From Plantago ovata (lineage: Eukaryota > Streptophyta > Magnoliopsida > Lamiales > Plantaginaceae), in the NCBI GenBank assembly GCA_028274465.1, contig CM051457.1:27129313-27193312 (forward strand): a stretch of 64,000 nucleotides of DNA, read 5' to 3'. Position numbers and translations under genes: made by a program. A model generated the notes under the pieces. The model saw only the letters and a list, made by a program, of their open reading frames with translations, was not told the origin of the DNA and ran no database searches. The first letter of the stretch is position 1. The number at the start of each line of letters is the position of its first letter. Of the stretch, positions 54,255-63,814 are shown piece after piece.

Positions 54255-55932
54255 ATGGATGGAACAACTAAGAAGATAGTACCTGCTGCAAAACAACAAC
54301 ATAGCTTCTGCTGCTTCTGGTTCCTGCAAGATCTTAATCCTTCTTTCTTGTTCTATCCATCATCATGTTTTCTCATTGCTCTAATTACCTTGTACTACCT
54401 TCTTTATCATCCAACAAATTTCATCACTTACACATTCAACAATCAGCCATCCATCCATGCTCAGTCGAAAAACAACGGTGAGTCCAATAACTTTTCGACT
54501 CAAGTGTAAAACTGGTTTCGTCCGGATCACATAAATGACAGGCAGGGTCATTTAAGCTCCAATGCAACCAGGTTTTGTCTTGAATTCTTGAAGCATTTAT
54601 GTTTTGCAGGTAGTGAGAAATGTGATCTGTTCAAGGGGAAATGGATTCGAGATGTTAAGGTTCCGCTATACACGAACTATACCTGCACGACGATGCAGCC
54701 GTACAAGAACTGTTTCTTGCAGGGGAGAAAGGACAGAGAGTTTCTTAACTGGAGATGGAAACCAGACCAATGTGAACTCCCCCGTTTCGATCCTGGTGGA
54801 TTTCTTGGCATTGTACGAGGGAAGACGATGGCTTTCATAGGCGATTCGCTTGCTCGAAATCAAATGGAATCGCTTCTGTGTCTTCTATCCATGGTTAGTT
54901 CTCAAACTTGCACAATCTCCAGATAAGGCCTTATAGGATTGTGTTTCTTGTATTCATCACCATTTTTATTAAGAATCAAAGGTGGAGATTACTGGGGTAT
55001 TTTTGTCTTTGTACAAGTATAGGGATGTTTTAAGTTTAAGGTATTGTTGACTGGGAAGTTGAAGTCTGGACAGAGGAAGTACATGTTATCTCTAAGTTGA
55101 GACCGGACAAGTTATTAGTTATTAGTAATTTATGTTCGCATTAAATGAAATCAAAATCGTGCAGGCGGAAACTCCAGTACAGATATACAAAGACGCGGAT
55201 GACCGATTTGTGACATGGAAATTTCCAAAGCACGACTTCACACTGAAGGTTTTCTGGACTACATGCCTAGTTGCAGGCACAGAGCGAATAGTCAACGGCT
55301 CCAAAACGAATACCTTTGACTTGCAGCTCGACAGAATAGACACTGGTTGGTTTGAAAAATTGTCCGCTGTAGATTACGCGGTTATCTCAAGTGCTCACTG
55401 GCTTTTTCGTGCAAATTACTTATACGAAGGCGGGAATTTCCTTGGCTGTACTTCTTGTGGTGCACCAAACATCACGAACCTGCATCCACTCTTATCCATT
55501 AGAAAAGCATATGAAACTTTGTTCAAGGAAATCAATAACTGCAAAGACTGCGAGAACCTTATCACATTGGTGAGGACGTATTCGCCAGCACATTATGAAG
55601 GTGGAGAGTGGAACAATGGAGGAAAGTGCAACGCAACTAGGCCTTACAAGAAAGAACAGGTTGCTAATTGGGGTGACTTGGGGTTGCGGAAACTCCAGGT
55701 TGAGGAAATTGAGATTGCGAGGAATGAAGGAAGTGGAAATGGGAAGGTGTTTGAAATTATTGATGTTACGGAAATGATGTTGATGAGGGCGGATGGGCAT
55801 CCTGGGGAGTACTATGGGAAACATTGGACGAAAGGTTATAATGATTGTGTGCATTGGTGTTTGCCTGGTCCAGTCGATACTTGGAACGAACTTTTACTGG
55901 AAATCCTCAAGAGACATCACTTTATTGTCTAG
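54255..55932 (+). CDS. TBL: TBL O-acetyltransferase, array copy 6 (424 aa)
   Basis: Exons 54255-54477, 54610-54893 and 55165-55932 give 424 residues. The N-terminus is longer than in copy 5 and Cys- and aromatic-rich (HSFCCFWFLQDLNPS). The anchor is FLFYPSSCFLIALITLYYLLY. The TBL domain starts SEKCDLFKGKWIRDVKV. The GDS is at 152-154 and the DxxH at 396-399 (DCVHWCLPGPVDTW). Exon 3 includes CKDCENLITLVRTYSPAHYEGG and EIIDVTEMMLMRADGHPGEY. Intron 2 (271 nt) is about twice that of copy 5. Confidence 0.93.
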
Positions 55933-56158
55933 AACTGTGGCATCTTGCAGCGTCGTCGTTCATATGATAAACATGTTGAAAATGCATAGAAAGTCTAGCT
56001 GTATTTTGAAGCTAGAGGTGTTTCTCAAGGCAAAATTTGTTGGCTAATCTGGTGCAAAATCTGCTGAGAACTTTTCAAAAATTCTCCTTTAAACCAAAGC
56101 TAAATAATACTTCCATCATTCTCTCTGAACTGTAAGTGTAATCACAAGAAACACAGAG
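55933..56158. other. Short spacer, nothing seen
   Basis: 3' flank of TBL copy 6 with no recognisable feature. Confidence 0.5.
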
Positions 56159-57021
56159 ATGGAAAGACAAACATCAAACTGCACAAATCAGTTTCACTAT
56201 CATTCCTTGTTCAGGAAACATGAATTCATAACTTATCAAAAGTTACTTGTGTTCTGCTTTCCTCAGCATGCCTGATCATGGCAGTAAGCTGCTTCAACCT
56301 ATATTATCGCCGCTCGAAACATTTCTTCATGATTGAAACAAGACCAATGTAAACTACCTCGTTTCGATCCAAAACAGTTCCTTAGTACTGTTCAAGGAAA
56401 GCAATGGCTTTCGTAGGTGATTCAGTTGCCCGAAATCAAATGGAGCCACCTATCTATGGTTAGTGTATGCCTGTCTGCACTCTGCATGTTTTCTAAAACT
56501 GATTACATATTGCTTATTTGTAGCAGAAGCATAAACAGTTTCCCAGTTCAAAAGAAACTAAAACAGATCAAATATGTTGTTTGTACGTATTTATATCGAA
56601 CTTTCTTGCATTAGGTGTGATCGGCTAGTTATTGGTAAATCTTGTTGGAGATTCATGGGTCCAAGTTCTGTTGAGAACGTACTCTCCAACACTCTTTGAG
56701 GAGGGCACTTGGAACACAGGAGGGGACTGCACCAGGACTAGGCCATTTAGATTGGATTGGAAGAGGTCGCTAAATGAGGTGACTTGCAAAATCAAAATTA
56801 TACTCAAGCGGAGGAAGTTGATTGAATCACGAGATATGGAGGGAGGGGAAATGACAGTAGTTTTTCGAAACTATTGATAATGAGACCCGACGGGCATCCT
56901 GGTGTTTATTGGAGGAATAAATGGATGCACGGTTAGAACAATTACTTGCATTGGTGTCTGCCTGGTCCGGTTGAGACTTGGAATGAGCTGCTTTTACGGA
57001 TTTTTAAAAGAACTGTTCTTT
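56159..57021 (+). pseudogene. TBL: TBL pseudogene (three eroded exons)
   Basis: Pieces of all three TBL exons remain in order. Exon 1 begins MERQTSNCTNQFH at 56159 with a stop near the anchor. Part of exon 2 (QCKLPRFDPKQFLST...) has a one-base deletion in the aaagacaatggc region (here aaagcaatggc), after which AFVGDSVARNQME survives in another frame. A reduced exon 3 from about 56640 has VLLRTYSPTLFEEGTWNTGGDCTRTRPF and ends WCLPGPVETWNELLLRIFKRTVL. The N-terminal halves of exons 2 and 3 are deleted. Intron positions are still visible, so it is a decayed tandem copy and not a retrocopy. Confidence 0.88.
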
Positions 57022-57459
57022 GAATCAATGGAACCGCGATCTTCTTCCTATATATATATGGCTGTGTTTTTCTGAAATTGAGTTGTACTAATTGTTGATC
57101 TTTGACTGTTTGACAACATGATGAATGATATAATATCATTTTCAATAGAAAAAAAATCAATGTTTTAGTAATTTTCTTCATGTGTCTTGGGATAGGTAAT
57201 ATGATTCCACTTTTATAAGCCTCATCTTGGGAGAAGAAGCAAAGTTACTTGATATTAACAAGAATTTATGAATCAAGATCTCAGTTAGTTAATGAAACAG
57301 ACAAAACTGTAGAGAAAACCACTAGCTAAGCTTGTTTAAACCGCAAACACATTATGAAGACACGAGTTTTCTGGCGTAAAACCAGCTAAGAACTTCTTTT
57401 AAACTCCATGCAGCTGTTAAGCTGTAGAAGAGATTAGATCATAGAACAAGTCACGTAGC
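57022..57459. other. Intergenic, no gene seen
   Basis: AT-rich spacer and upstream region of TBL copy 7, including a short atatatat run near 57052. Confidence 0.5.
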
Positions 57460-58938
57460 ATGGAGAGAAACAAGAAACTAACAGCACCACTTAGCAGAGA
57501 ACAGAATCAAGACCATTTTGTTTTCATCATGAAGAAACTCAGATACCTGAACTTGTCGAATGTTACTTCGTTTCTATGCTATTCGACATGTCTTTTGATG
57601 GTTTTTAGCTTCTACCTATTTTACCCTGGAATCTTCATCAGATACAAGTCCAGCAGTGAAGAGCATGGTCAGACACAATGCATTGTTCGGCCTGAAAACA
57701 GTACGTAAGCCATGCATATAACACTTGTATTTTGTCATTCATAAACTTTTTTTGAGCATTCTGTTTTCCATGTTCAGATAGAGGAGACTGCGACTTATTT
57801 AAGGGTCAATGGATTCGGGATGAAAGAGGTTCTTTGTATTCGAACTATAGCTGTACGACAATGCAAATGTATAAGAACTGTTTCCTCCATGGAAGACAGG
57901 ATAGAGATTTTCTTAACTGGAGATGGAAACCAGATCAATGTGAACTCCCTCGTTTCAACCCTGAGGAGTTTCTAACTATTGTACGAGGAAAGACAATGTC
58001 TTTCATTGGAGATTCACTTGCAAGGAATCAAATGGACTCACTCCTCTGTCTCCTGTCTACGGTTAGTACTCAAACTCTAGTTATTGTTCCGCTTTTAGTC
58101 AGCGCATTGCAGCCTAATCAGTAAGAGGTTATAAAAGTAGTTTATTAACCGATTTTCATAAGCCTTTTTGTTGCAGGCAGAAACTCCAACACAGATATTT
58201 AAAGATGACGAAGATCGATTCACAACATGGAAGTTTCAAGAACACGACTTCACGCTTAAGGTTTTGTGGACTACGTTCCTAGTATCTGCCACAGAGCGAA
58301 TAAGCAACGGTTCCAACACCGGTACATTCAATCTGCAGCTGGACAAAATCGACACCAGTTGGTCTAAAGAACTACCTTCATTAGATTACGCGATTATCTC
58401 CAATGGTCACTGGTTTTTCCGACCAAATTACATATACGAAGATGGCAACCTCCTCGGTTGTACATACTGTGGAGTTCCAAATGTGACAGAGCTAGGTCCC
58501 GGTGTATCCATTGCAAAAGCACTGCGAACCGCATTGAAGGAAATCAACAACTGCAAAAACTGCACGAATCTTCATACATTGGTGAGGACATTTTCTCCTG
58601 CACATTTTGAGGGAGGACCGTGGAACGATGGAGGAAGGTGCAATGGTACGAGGCCTTACACGAAGGAAGAGGTTGTTTACTGGGGCGATTTGGAATACAG
58701 GAAACTTCAGGCAGAGGAATTCGGCATTGCTAAAAACGAAGGGGGTGAAAATGGAAACATGTTTGAAGTTCTTGATGTTACAGAGATGATGATAATGAGG
58801 GCTGATGCGCATCCAAATGATCATTATGGAAAATATGGCATGAACGGTTATAATGATTGTATACATTGGTGTCTGCCTGGTCCAGTTGATACTTGGAACG
58901 AACTTTTGTTAGAGATTCTTAAACGATCGTCTGATTAA
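57460..58938 (+). CDS. TBL: TBL O-acetyltransferase, array copy 7 (428 aa)
   Basis: Exons 57460-57700, 57778-58061 and 58177-58938 give 428 residues. The N-terminus MERNKKLTAPLSREQNQ resembles that of the pseudogene at 3199 (MKMERIKKLTAQSREQ), suggesting these two derive from one branch although they lie more than 50 kb apart. The anchor is VTSFLCYSTCLLMVFSFYLFY. The GDS is at 158-160 (SFIGDSLARNQMDSLLC) and the DxxH at 402-405 (DCIHWCLPG). Exon 3 has NGHWFFRPNYIYEDG and CKNCTNLHTLVRTFSPAHFEGG. All catalytic landmarks are present. It is the last intact TBL gene of the array in this window. Confidence 0.93.
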
Positions 58939-59094
58939 TGTATAAATCTGCATTTTTAGAATTTTATGATTCTCTCATGCATATGATATGAAAATGTAAA
59001 CAAATTCTTAGATCTCTTTCATATTGAAGCAACAATCAGATAGTTTAGAGGAAGACAGAACTTCAATCTTCCATTTTCAATAGATTATATACAA

Positions 59095-59225
59095 TATTGG
59101 TAATACGTTTCCACTTCAACCAATAGGTCGAGGGTTCAGATCAACACGGGAGGCAAATGAGAAACCATTATTAATCTCCCGGTAGCATTTGCATTTTTTA
59201 AAACAAAAGAAAAACAAAAAAAGAA
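59095..59225 (+). mobile_element. SINE-like fragment with A-rich tail
   Basis: The sequence from tggtaatacgtttccacttc through aataggtcgagggttcagatc has a tRNA B-box-like motif. It continues through a short body (acgggaggcaaatgagaaacc) into an A-rich end (aaaacaaaagaaaaac...). The head is truncated or weak and no certain target-site duplication was found. It differs from the SINE family at 7963. Confidence 0.45.
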
Positions 59226-59452
59226 GTTACATGCAATATTACTATATTAGTAGGACAATGGCTATATACAGTTTCTTCTCATGACAACAGTATATTGAAG
59301 AGAGAACAGATAACCAATGTGCACTATAAGAAGAAAAGTACAACTATATCAAAATTCATGTGATTGATCATCACGAGCCTCCGAAAAGAATTCAGTGTTT
59401 CGCTTAATTCCCAGATGATCGGTAAGATCAACAATGGTGAAGAAAAGCATCA

Positions 59453-59629
59453 TTACCCGGACTTCGATCTGGGAGATAACCTTGAAAACGCGTTCTTGAT
59501 AGTTGTTTTTTCTTTCACTTTCGGCGCCTTTGGATCGCGAACATAACAAACATCACCGTGGCATGAGTATTTAGGATCGGCTGGTTCAGAAAAGCAGCCC
59601 CAAAGGTTGAACAGGTTAGGAATAGACAT
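59453..59629 (-). CDS. Possible 58-aa small protein gene
   Basis: A 58-codon frame on the minus strand starts MSIPNLFNLWGCFSEPAD and ends AFSRLSPRSKSG. It is not hydrophobic enough for a membrane protein. It has three Cys (WGC, YSC, DVC) in the first half and a Lys-rich second half (PKAPKVKEKTTIK). A TATAAATA box lies 47-54 nt before the ATG, at the right distance for a short leader. I do not recognise the family. Support is the promoter-frame arrangement and a normal-looking codon pattern in AT-rich surroundings; no homology is known to me. Confidence 0.4.
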   Translation of the reverse strand: MSIPNLFNLWGCFSEPADPKYSCHGDVCYVRDPKAPKVKEKTTIKNAFSRLSPRSKSG

Positions 59630-59675
59630 GCTATGAATAATGAATGTTCAACATTGCCTCCTTCTTGTGGTTCTG

Positions 59676-59683
59676 TATTTATA
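59676..59683 (-). promoter_or_regulatory. TATA box upstream of the 58-aa frame
   Basis: Coding-strand TATAAATA within attataaataca. A start about 30 nt downstream would fall near 59648-59652, about 20 nt before the ATG. Confidence 0.4.
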
Positions 59684-60079
59684 ATATTTATGGTCCAAAA
59701 AATGGATGACTTATATATGTGCACGTTGAGTAGTTGAACACCTATAGATTGCCTTATGAGAATTGATGAATTCATAATTGTTATTAATCCAATAAAAACA
59801 TGTGAATGCCTATTTTCATAAGTGGTCAATATTAGATGGCCATGACTATTTAGTTTTTAATTTATTTTTTTCTAGATGTTTGAATGGTTTTGAGTTTTCA
59901 CATACAATTTGATGCGACCTGTGGAAGATATTTAACATGCTCTATTTTAAGAAAACCAAAATGGATTTAGCTTACGGTTTTGACATCAACTTTTTATACT
60001 GTTTTGTTGCAGGTTTTTGTTTCAAGTTGTGTGTTCATTGTTGTAAACTTGTAATCGGGTGTGCACTTGGTAACCCCGG

Positions 60080-60169
60080 GCTACCACGTTAGTACTACTA
60101 TGATAGTAGTACTTTTTAAAGTATAGTAGTACTTTTTAAAGTACTACTATGACTTGACAACGTGGTAGC
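60080..60169. repeat. Fold-back (terminal inverted repeat) element
   Basis: gctaccacgtt at 60080-60090 is inverted as aacgtggtagc at 60159-60169. Inside, actttttaaagta units form further palindromes (tagtagtactttttaaag twice). The 90-bp unit would fold into a long hairpin. A second small hairpin, aaatgtgtaat...attacacattt, follows at 60170-60196. Confidence 0.7.
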
Positions 60170-60210
60170 AAATGTGTAATGCATGAATTACACATTTGTG
60201 AGTATAGGGA

Positions 60211-60300
60211 ACCTGTAAACGAACGGACTCAGATATACTTGACTGGAGATGGAAATCGAACCAACATGAATTCCCTAGTTTCGGCCTTTAGGAAGTTCTA
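60211..60300 (+). pseudogene. TBL: TBL exon 2 relic
   Basis: The stretch cggactcagatatacttgac, then tggagatggaaatcgaacca and gaattccctagtttcgg, aligns with the exon 2 region encoding [19 protein letters not shown] in the intact copies. A stop follows directly. Only about 30 codons remain, in the orientation of the array, marking its former right edge. Confidence 0.75.
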
Positions 60301-61523
60301 AGCATGCATTCACTATCAACAACAAAGAGTTGAGTATCTCCGCGCGACGGCATTTCAAGGAAAAAATTGTCTCGGCTAGGTAACATGCTTCATTTCGAAG
60401 CATTACAGGCCCCCAGAGAAAAATAGGGCAAACATATGAGAAGCTAACTACTAAGGTTTCAACATGGAACATGGCAAGTATGGTTAAGATAATTTTTGGT
60501 TGTACATGAAATAAGTGTTTGCAGCTGCCTTTCGCAAACTAGATTCCAACTTCATTCAAGCAAAAGCAGGTATTTTGATGCATGCAAAGACAGCTTCTAG
60601 CTTCTCCTCTAAAATTAGGCTGGTAGAAACCATTAGCTGTTTATAGCTTAGCTTCTCTTCTCTGAAAGTAAACATCAATAAACACTAGTATTTTGGGAAC
60701 TTTCTCTATAATTCAGGCAAATATCCCCATAGTAACTTGGCCTATTTCTGCCTCAATAGAAACAGCCCATAGCCATGATGCAGAGTACTTTATCCATTTG
60801 AGAAAATACAGTGACAAGATGGGAACAGAGAGAGACAACAATCTCTTGTAACATGGATACGAAGCAAGGGCCGTAACGCATCTATTCGACAACAAATTGC
60901 TTCTTTCATTCTACTCAAGCTCACATACATAACATGCATTTCAATAATCTCGACACAGATTCAGCCTATAATAGTATCGCGCAGTCATATATCTGAAACC
61001 ACACTTGGCTTTTCTTCCCAAAGGACAATACAGGATGAAAACATAGAAATCATAGACATAAACTTCGACAAATGGTAATTTGACATTACAATCACCATCA
61101 TACCAACACTCTCAGCACAGATACAGCCTATAATAGTATCAAACAGTGATATATTATCAAGCATCTAGAGGAAACAAATTCACACAAACTTTTCATCAAC
61201 CAAACATGGCATTTCTTCCCAAAGGACAGTACAGGACGAAAACATAGAAATCATAGTCATAAACTTTGATGAATGGTAATTTGACATCGCGATCACCATT
61301 ATACCACTATAAAGCTTAATATAAGAAAGGAGGCACAACAGAAAAAAATTAACTCAGATGCACAGGACATAACACGGTAGAAAAACGTAAAATTCAAAAT
61401 CATCAACTTTGACAAATAGCAATTTGATATTATAATCACCATTCTACCATTATACAAGCATAAAAGTGCAAGAGAAAAAGCACAAAAACAACAAAATCTA
61501 ACTCCAATGCACAAGGACACAAC
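60301..61523. repeat. 3' flank of the 2H-like gene with imperfect tandem repeats
   Basis: No gene is seen. From about 60945 to 61450 a repeat of roughly 160-200 bp occurs in about three diverging copies. Landmarks are cacagattcagcctataata (60954) versus cacagatacagcctataata (61116), cttcccaaaggaca (61015 and 61215), and ttgacattacaatcaccat / ttgacatcgcgatcaccat / ttgatattataatcaccat. The last copy reaches the end of the coding sequence at 61524, so part is probably 3' UTR. Confidence 0.7.
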
Positions 61524-62081
61524 TTAAACCTCGTTAATCTGGTGAGCTCCCAGGGTGAAAGAAACGAGTTCACGAACAGGTGGGTACTCCACCAACGAAA
61601 TATCCATTGCATATCCACTCACAGGCATCTTCAGATCACGCAAAACAGTGAATGCCTCAGCCATACGAGTCTTCGGTGCTTCTTCAGCCACTGCACAGTA
61701 CGGCACCCACGTATCTGGAAGATATTCCTCTGCAATGTCAATGCCTTCTTTCTTCATCGCATCACATAACTGCGAATGGAATTGAAGGAGAGACAGCGAT
61801 GGCGTGGGTCCAAGAAAAAGAACGTTGTTATCATTCGGGAGAGTTCCAATTGAGGAGAAACAAACGGATAAAGGTTCACTTTTCATAGCAAAATTTCTCA
61901 AGATACTCTCCACTTTGGATGCGTCAACATAAGGGCTTGAGAATAAAGTGAGATGAGGCCTTGATTCTATTTCGATTAGCTGAGTGCTGATTTGACGCCG
62001 AGCAAGCATGTTCCATGCCTTCAGGACTTGGTTTTCCAATGCAGGATCGAAGTAAAGCTCAATTGCATAGCCTTGCGACAT
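61524..62081 (-). CDS. 2H phosphoesterase-like protein (RNA ligase / cyclic phosphodiesterase family)
   Basis: A 185-residue frame starts MSQGYAIELYFDPALENQVL, the hallmark of a plant family annotated as RNA ligase/cyclic nucleotide phosphodiesterase. The fold normally uses two H-x-T/S motifs for 2',3'-cyclic or 2'-5' phosphodiester chemistry. The first is clear (RPHLTLFSS, about residues 42-50). At the second expected position the protein reads WVPYCAVAEE, so the His and Thr are absent. Length and ends (TLGAHQINEV) look complete. The coding region is one exon. A 5' UTR exon probably lies near 63032-63200, with donor gtatgggccc on the minus strand at about 63025-63031. Biological substrate unknown. 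Confidence 0.88.
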   Translation of the reverse strand: MSQGYAIELYFDPALENQVLKAWNMLARRQISTQLIEIESRPHLTLFSSPYVDASKVESILRNFAMKSEPLSVCFSSIGTLPNDNNVLFLGPTPSLSLLQFHSQLCDAMKKEGIDIAEEYLPDTWVPYCAVAEEAPKTRMAEAFTVLRDLKMPVSGYAMDISLVEYPPVRELVSFTLGAHQINEV

Positions 62082-63031
62082 CTTCTATAAGTTACTCAGC
62101 CAATTGTCTCTAGTTCAAGAAAAACATAAGCATGGTGAGTGAAGGTTATTATTGCACCCATCATAGCATTTTTCTCTAAAATGTATTGTGAGGGTAATGT
62201 AAGAAAGAAACAAATAACACAGCATTAAAAAGAAATCACATAATGCACTATGAATCAAACAAGAATTGTATCTCAAACCGTTCAAGAAAAGCATAAACAC
62301 AGTGAATGAAGGGTATTATTATGCATCTATGAAGGCATCTTTATCTAAATTACAGTTTGAGGGTAACGTAATAAAGAAGAATAACAAAGAGCTGGCAAGA
62401 AAACATGAGTTTATAAAGTACAGTTCAAGAAGAACATAAACACACAGCGAATAAATTGTGCATCTGTCAAAGCATTTTTATCTCACTAAATTTTGAATGA
62501 GAAAGAATCAAATAACACAGAGCTGGCAAGAAATTCAACAATGCACCACCATAACGAACAAGATTGTCTCCAAATTAAAGATGAAACAAAAATATAAACA
62601 CATTGAACGAAAGTTCTGCGTGTCATCCAGCAAAGCATTTTCCATGAATTACAATTCGAAAGTAACGTGTGGTGGAATCAAATAACACATAGCTGTTAGG
62701 AAATTCCACAATGCACTATGAAACAAATAAGAATTCTCTCCAGTTTACAATTCAAGAAAAAACATAAAAACAGTTTGATGATTTTCCAAAATGAACAAAG
62801 GGCCAACAAAATGCAGCATAACAAAGTGTGTGAGTCAAAATAATCAGATTCAGATGCTGAAAAAACTAAATTACCCATCAAAGAAACAACAAAGATCTAC
62901 ACCTTACAATAACAAAATAACCCAATGAGCAGAAAACTTCAAGAATCAAAATAGACTAGTACCAAATATAAACACCATGAATTGAGGTTAGATAAACCCT
63001 AAAAAAAAAAAATGAAAAGGGCCCATACCTA
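62082..63031 (-). repeat. 5' UTR intron made of degenerate tandem repeats
   Basis: About five diverged copies of a 145-185-bp unit lie at about 62115, 62279, 62423, 62567 and 62749. Each begins near (a/g)ttcaaga-aaacataaaca and contains agcatttttatct, taacacagagctg-aagaaatt and caatgcac-at-a. They fill the probable 5' UTR intron of the 2H-like gene. No coding content. Confidence 0.75.
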
Positions 63032-63370
63032 ATTGATTTGAGAGACAACTAATTCGGGAGAAGCCAATTGAAAGACACTAAGAGAGAAATGGCCTTTGAG
63101 ATTGAAAAGGGTATGAAAATGGACAGAAAAGGATTCAAGGGCATGTGAAGATTATCGGGTACTCTCTTTGATTGATGGTGTTAAAGTTTCAAATCCGATA
63201 GAGACAGGGGGAATAAAGAGCTAGCTAGACGCAAAAGGGTTCTTCTTCTTCACAAGAAAGGCATTTCAGCAGCTGTGAGTCAATCAACAGTTACACTACG
63301 ATGGTAGTAAGAGTTTAGTGACTCAACTGAAAAGGTGGGAAACATTTGGGCTACAATTCTAATTTAACAT
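63032..63370 (-). promoter_or_regulatory. Probable 5' UTR exon and promoter of the 2H-like gene
   Basis: The minus-strand donor context (caattag|gtatgg) suggests a non-coding first exon here. The surrounding sequence is purine-rich (agagaaa, gacaggggg). No clear TATA box; exact start not determinable. Confidence 0.4.
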
Positions 63371-63769
63371 ACCAACTTCTTTTTTTCCTTTTTTTTATAG
63401 AGCAAGTCTCATGAGAGATCATCCTTAGAAATAGACTATAGAGACCAATTTATATTAATTACAAAACAACTCCAAAATAACTACTAACTTCTAAAACACG
63501 CCATAACCCAACCAAAATCACATGGGATCATTACCATCGCCTGCTCATCATGATTTTCATATTTTTCATGGTGTATAAGCTTGCAAATCGACTGATTTGA
63601 CATAGGTCAAGGTTTTTTAGTTGTTTGTATTGATGTTTGTTGGTGATAAAAGTTTGTTGGCGATAAATTTATGTTGAATCCACGTTGTTGTTGTTATTTG
63701 CATCTAGATTTATGTAAATATGTGTTTCAATCGAAGTTTGTTGGTGATAGATGTTAGCTTTTGCATCAA
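63371..63769. other. Intergenic, no gene seen
   Basis: AT-rich; gtttgttggtgata occurs three times in variants (about 63635, 63653 and 63739), suggesting low-order repetition leading into the terminal minisatellite. Confidence 0.5.
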
Positions 63770-63814
63770 GATGTAGATTTATGTTCATCTCGTGAATTTT
63801 TTACGTTCAGCGAT

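Noticed and set aside
59349..59829. Two longer minus-strand frames (66 and 104 codons) overlapping the 58-aa candidate
   Set aside because: They have no sensible start context relative to the TATA box and read like random AT-rich translation; the 58-codon frame fits the promoter better.
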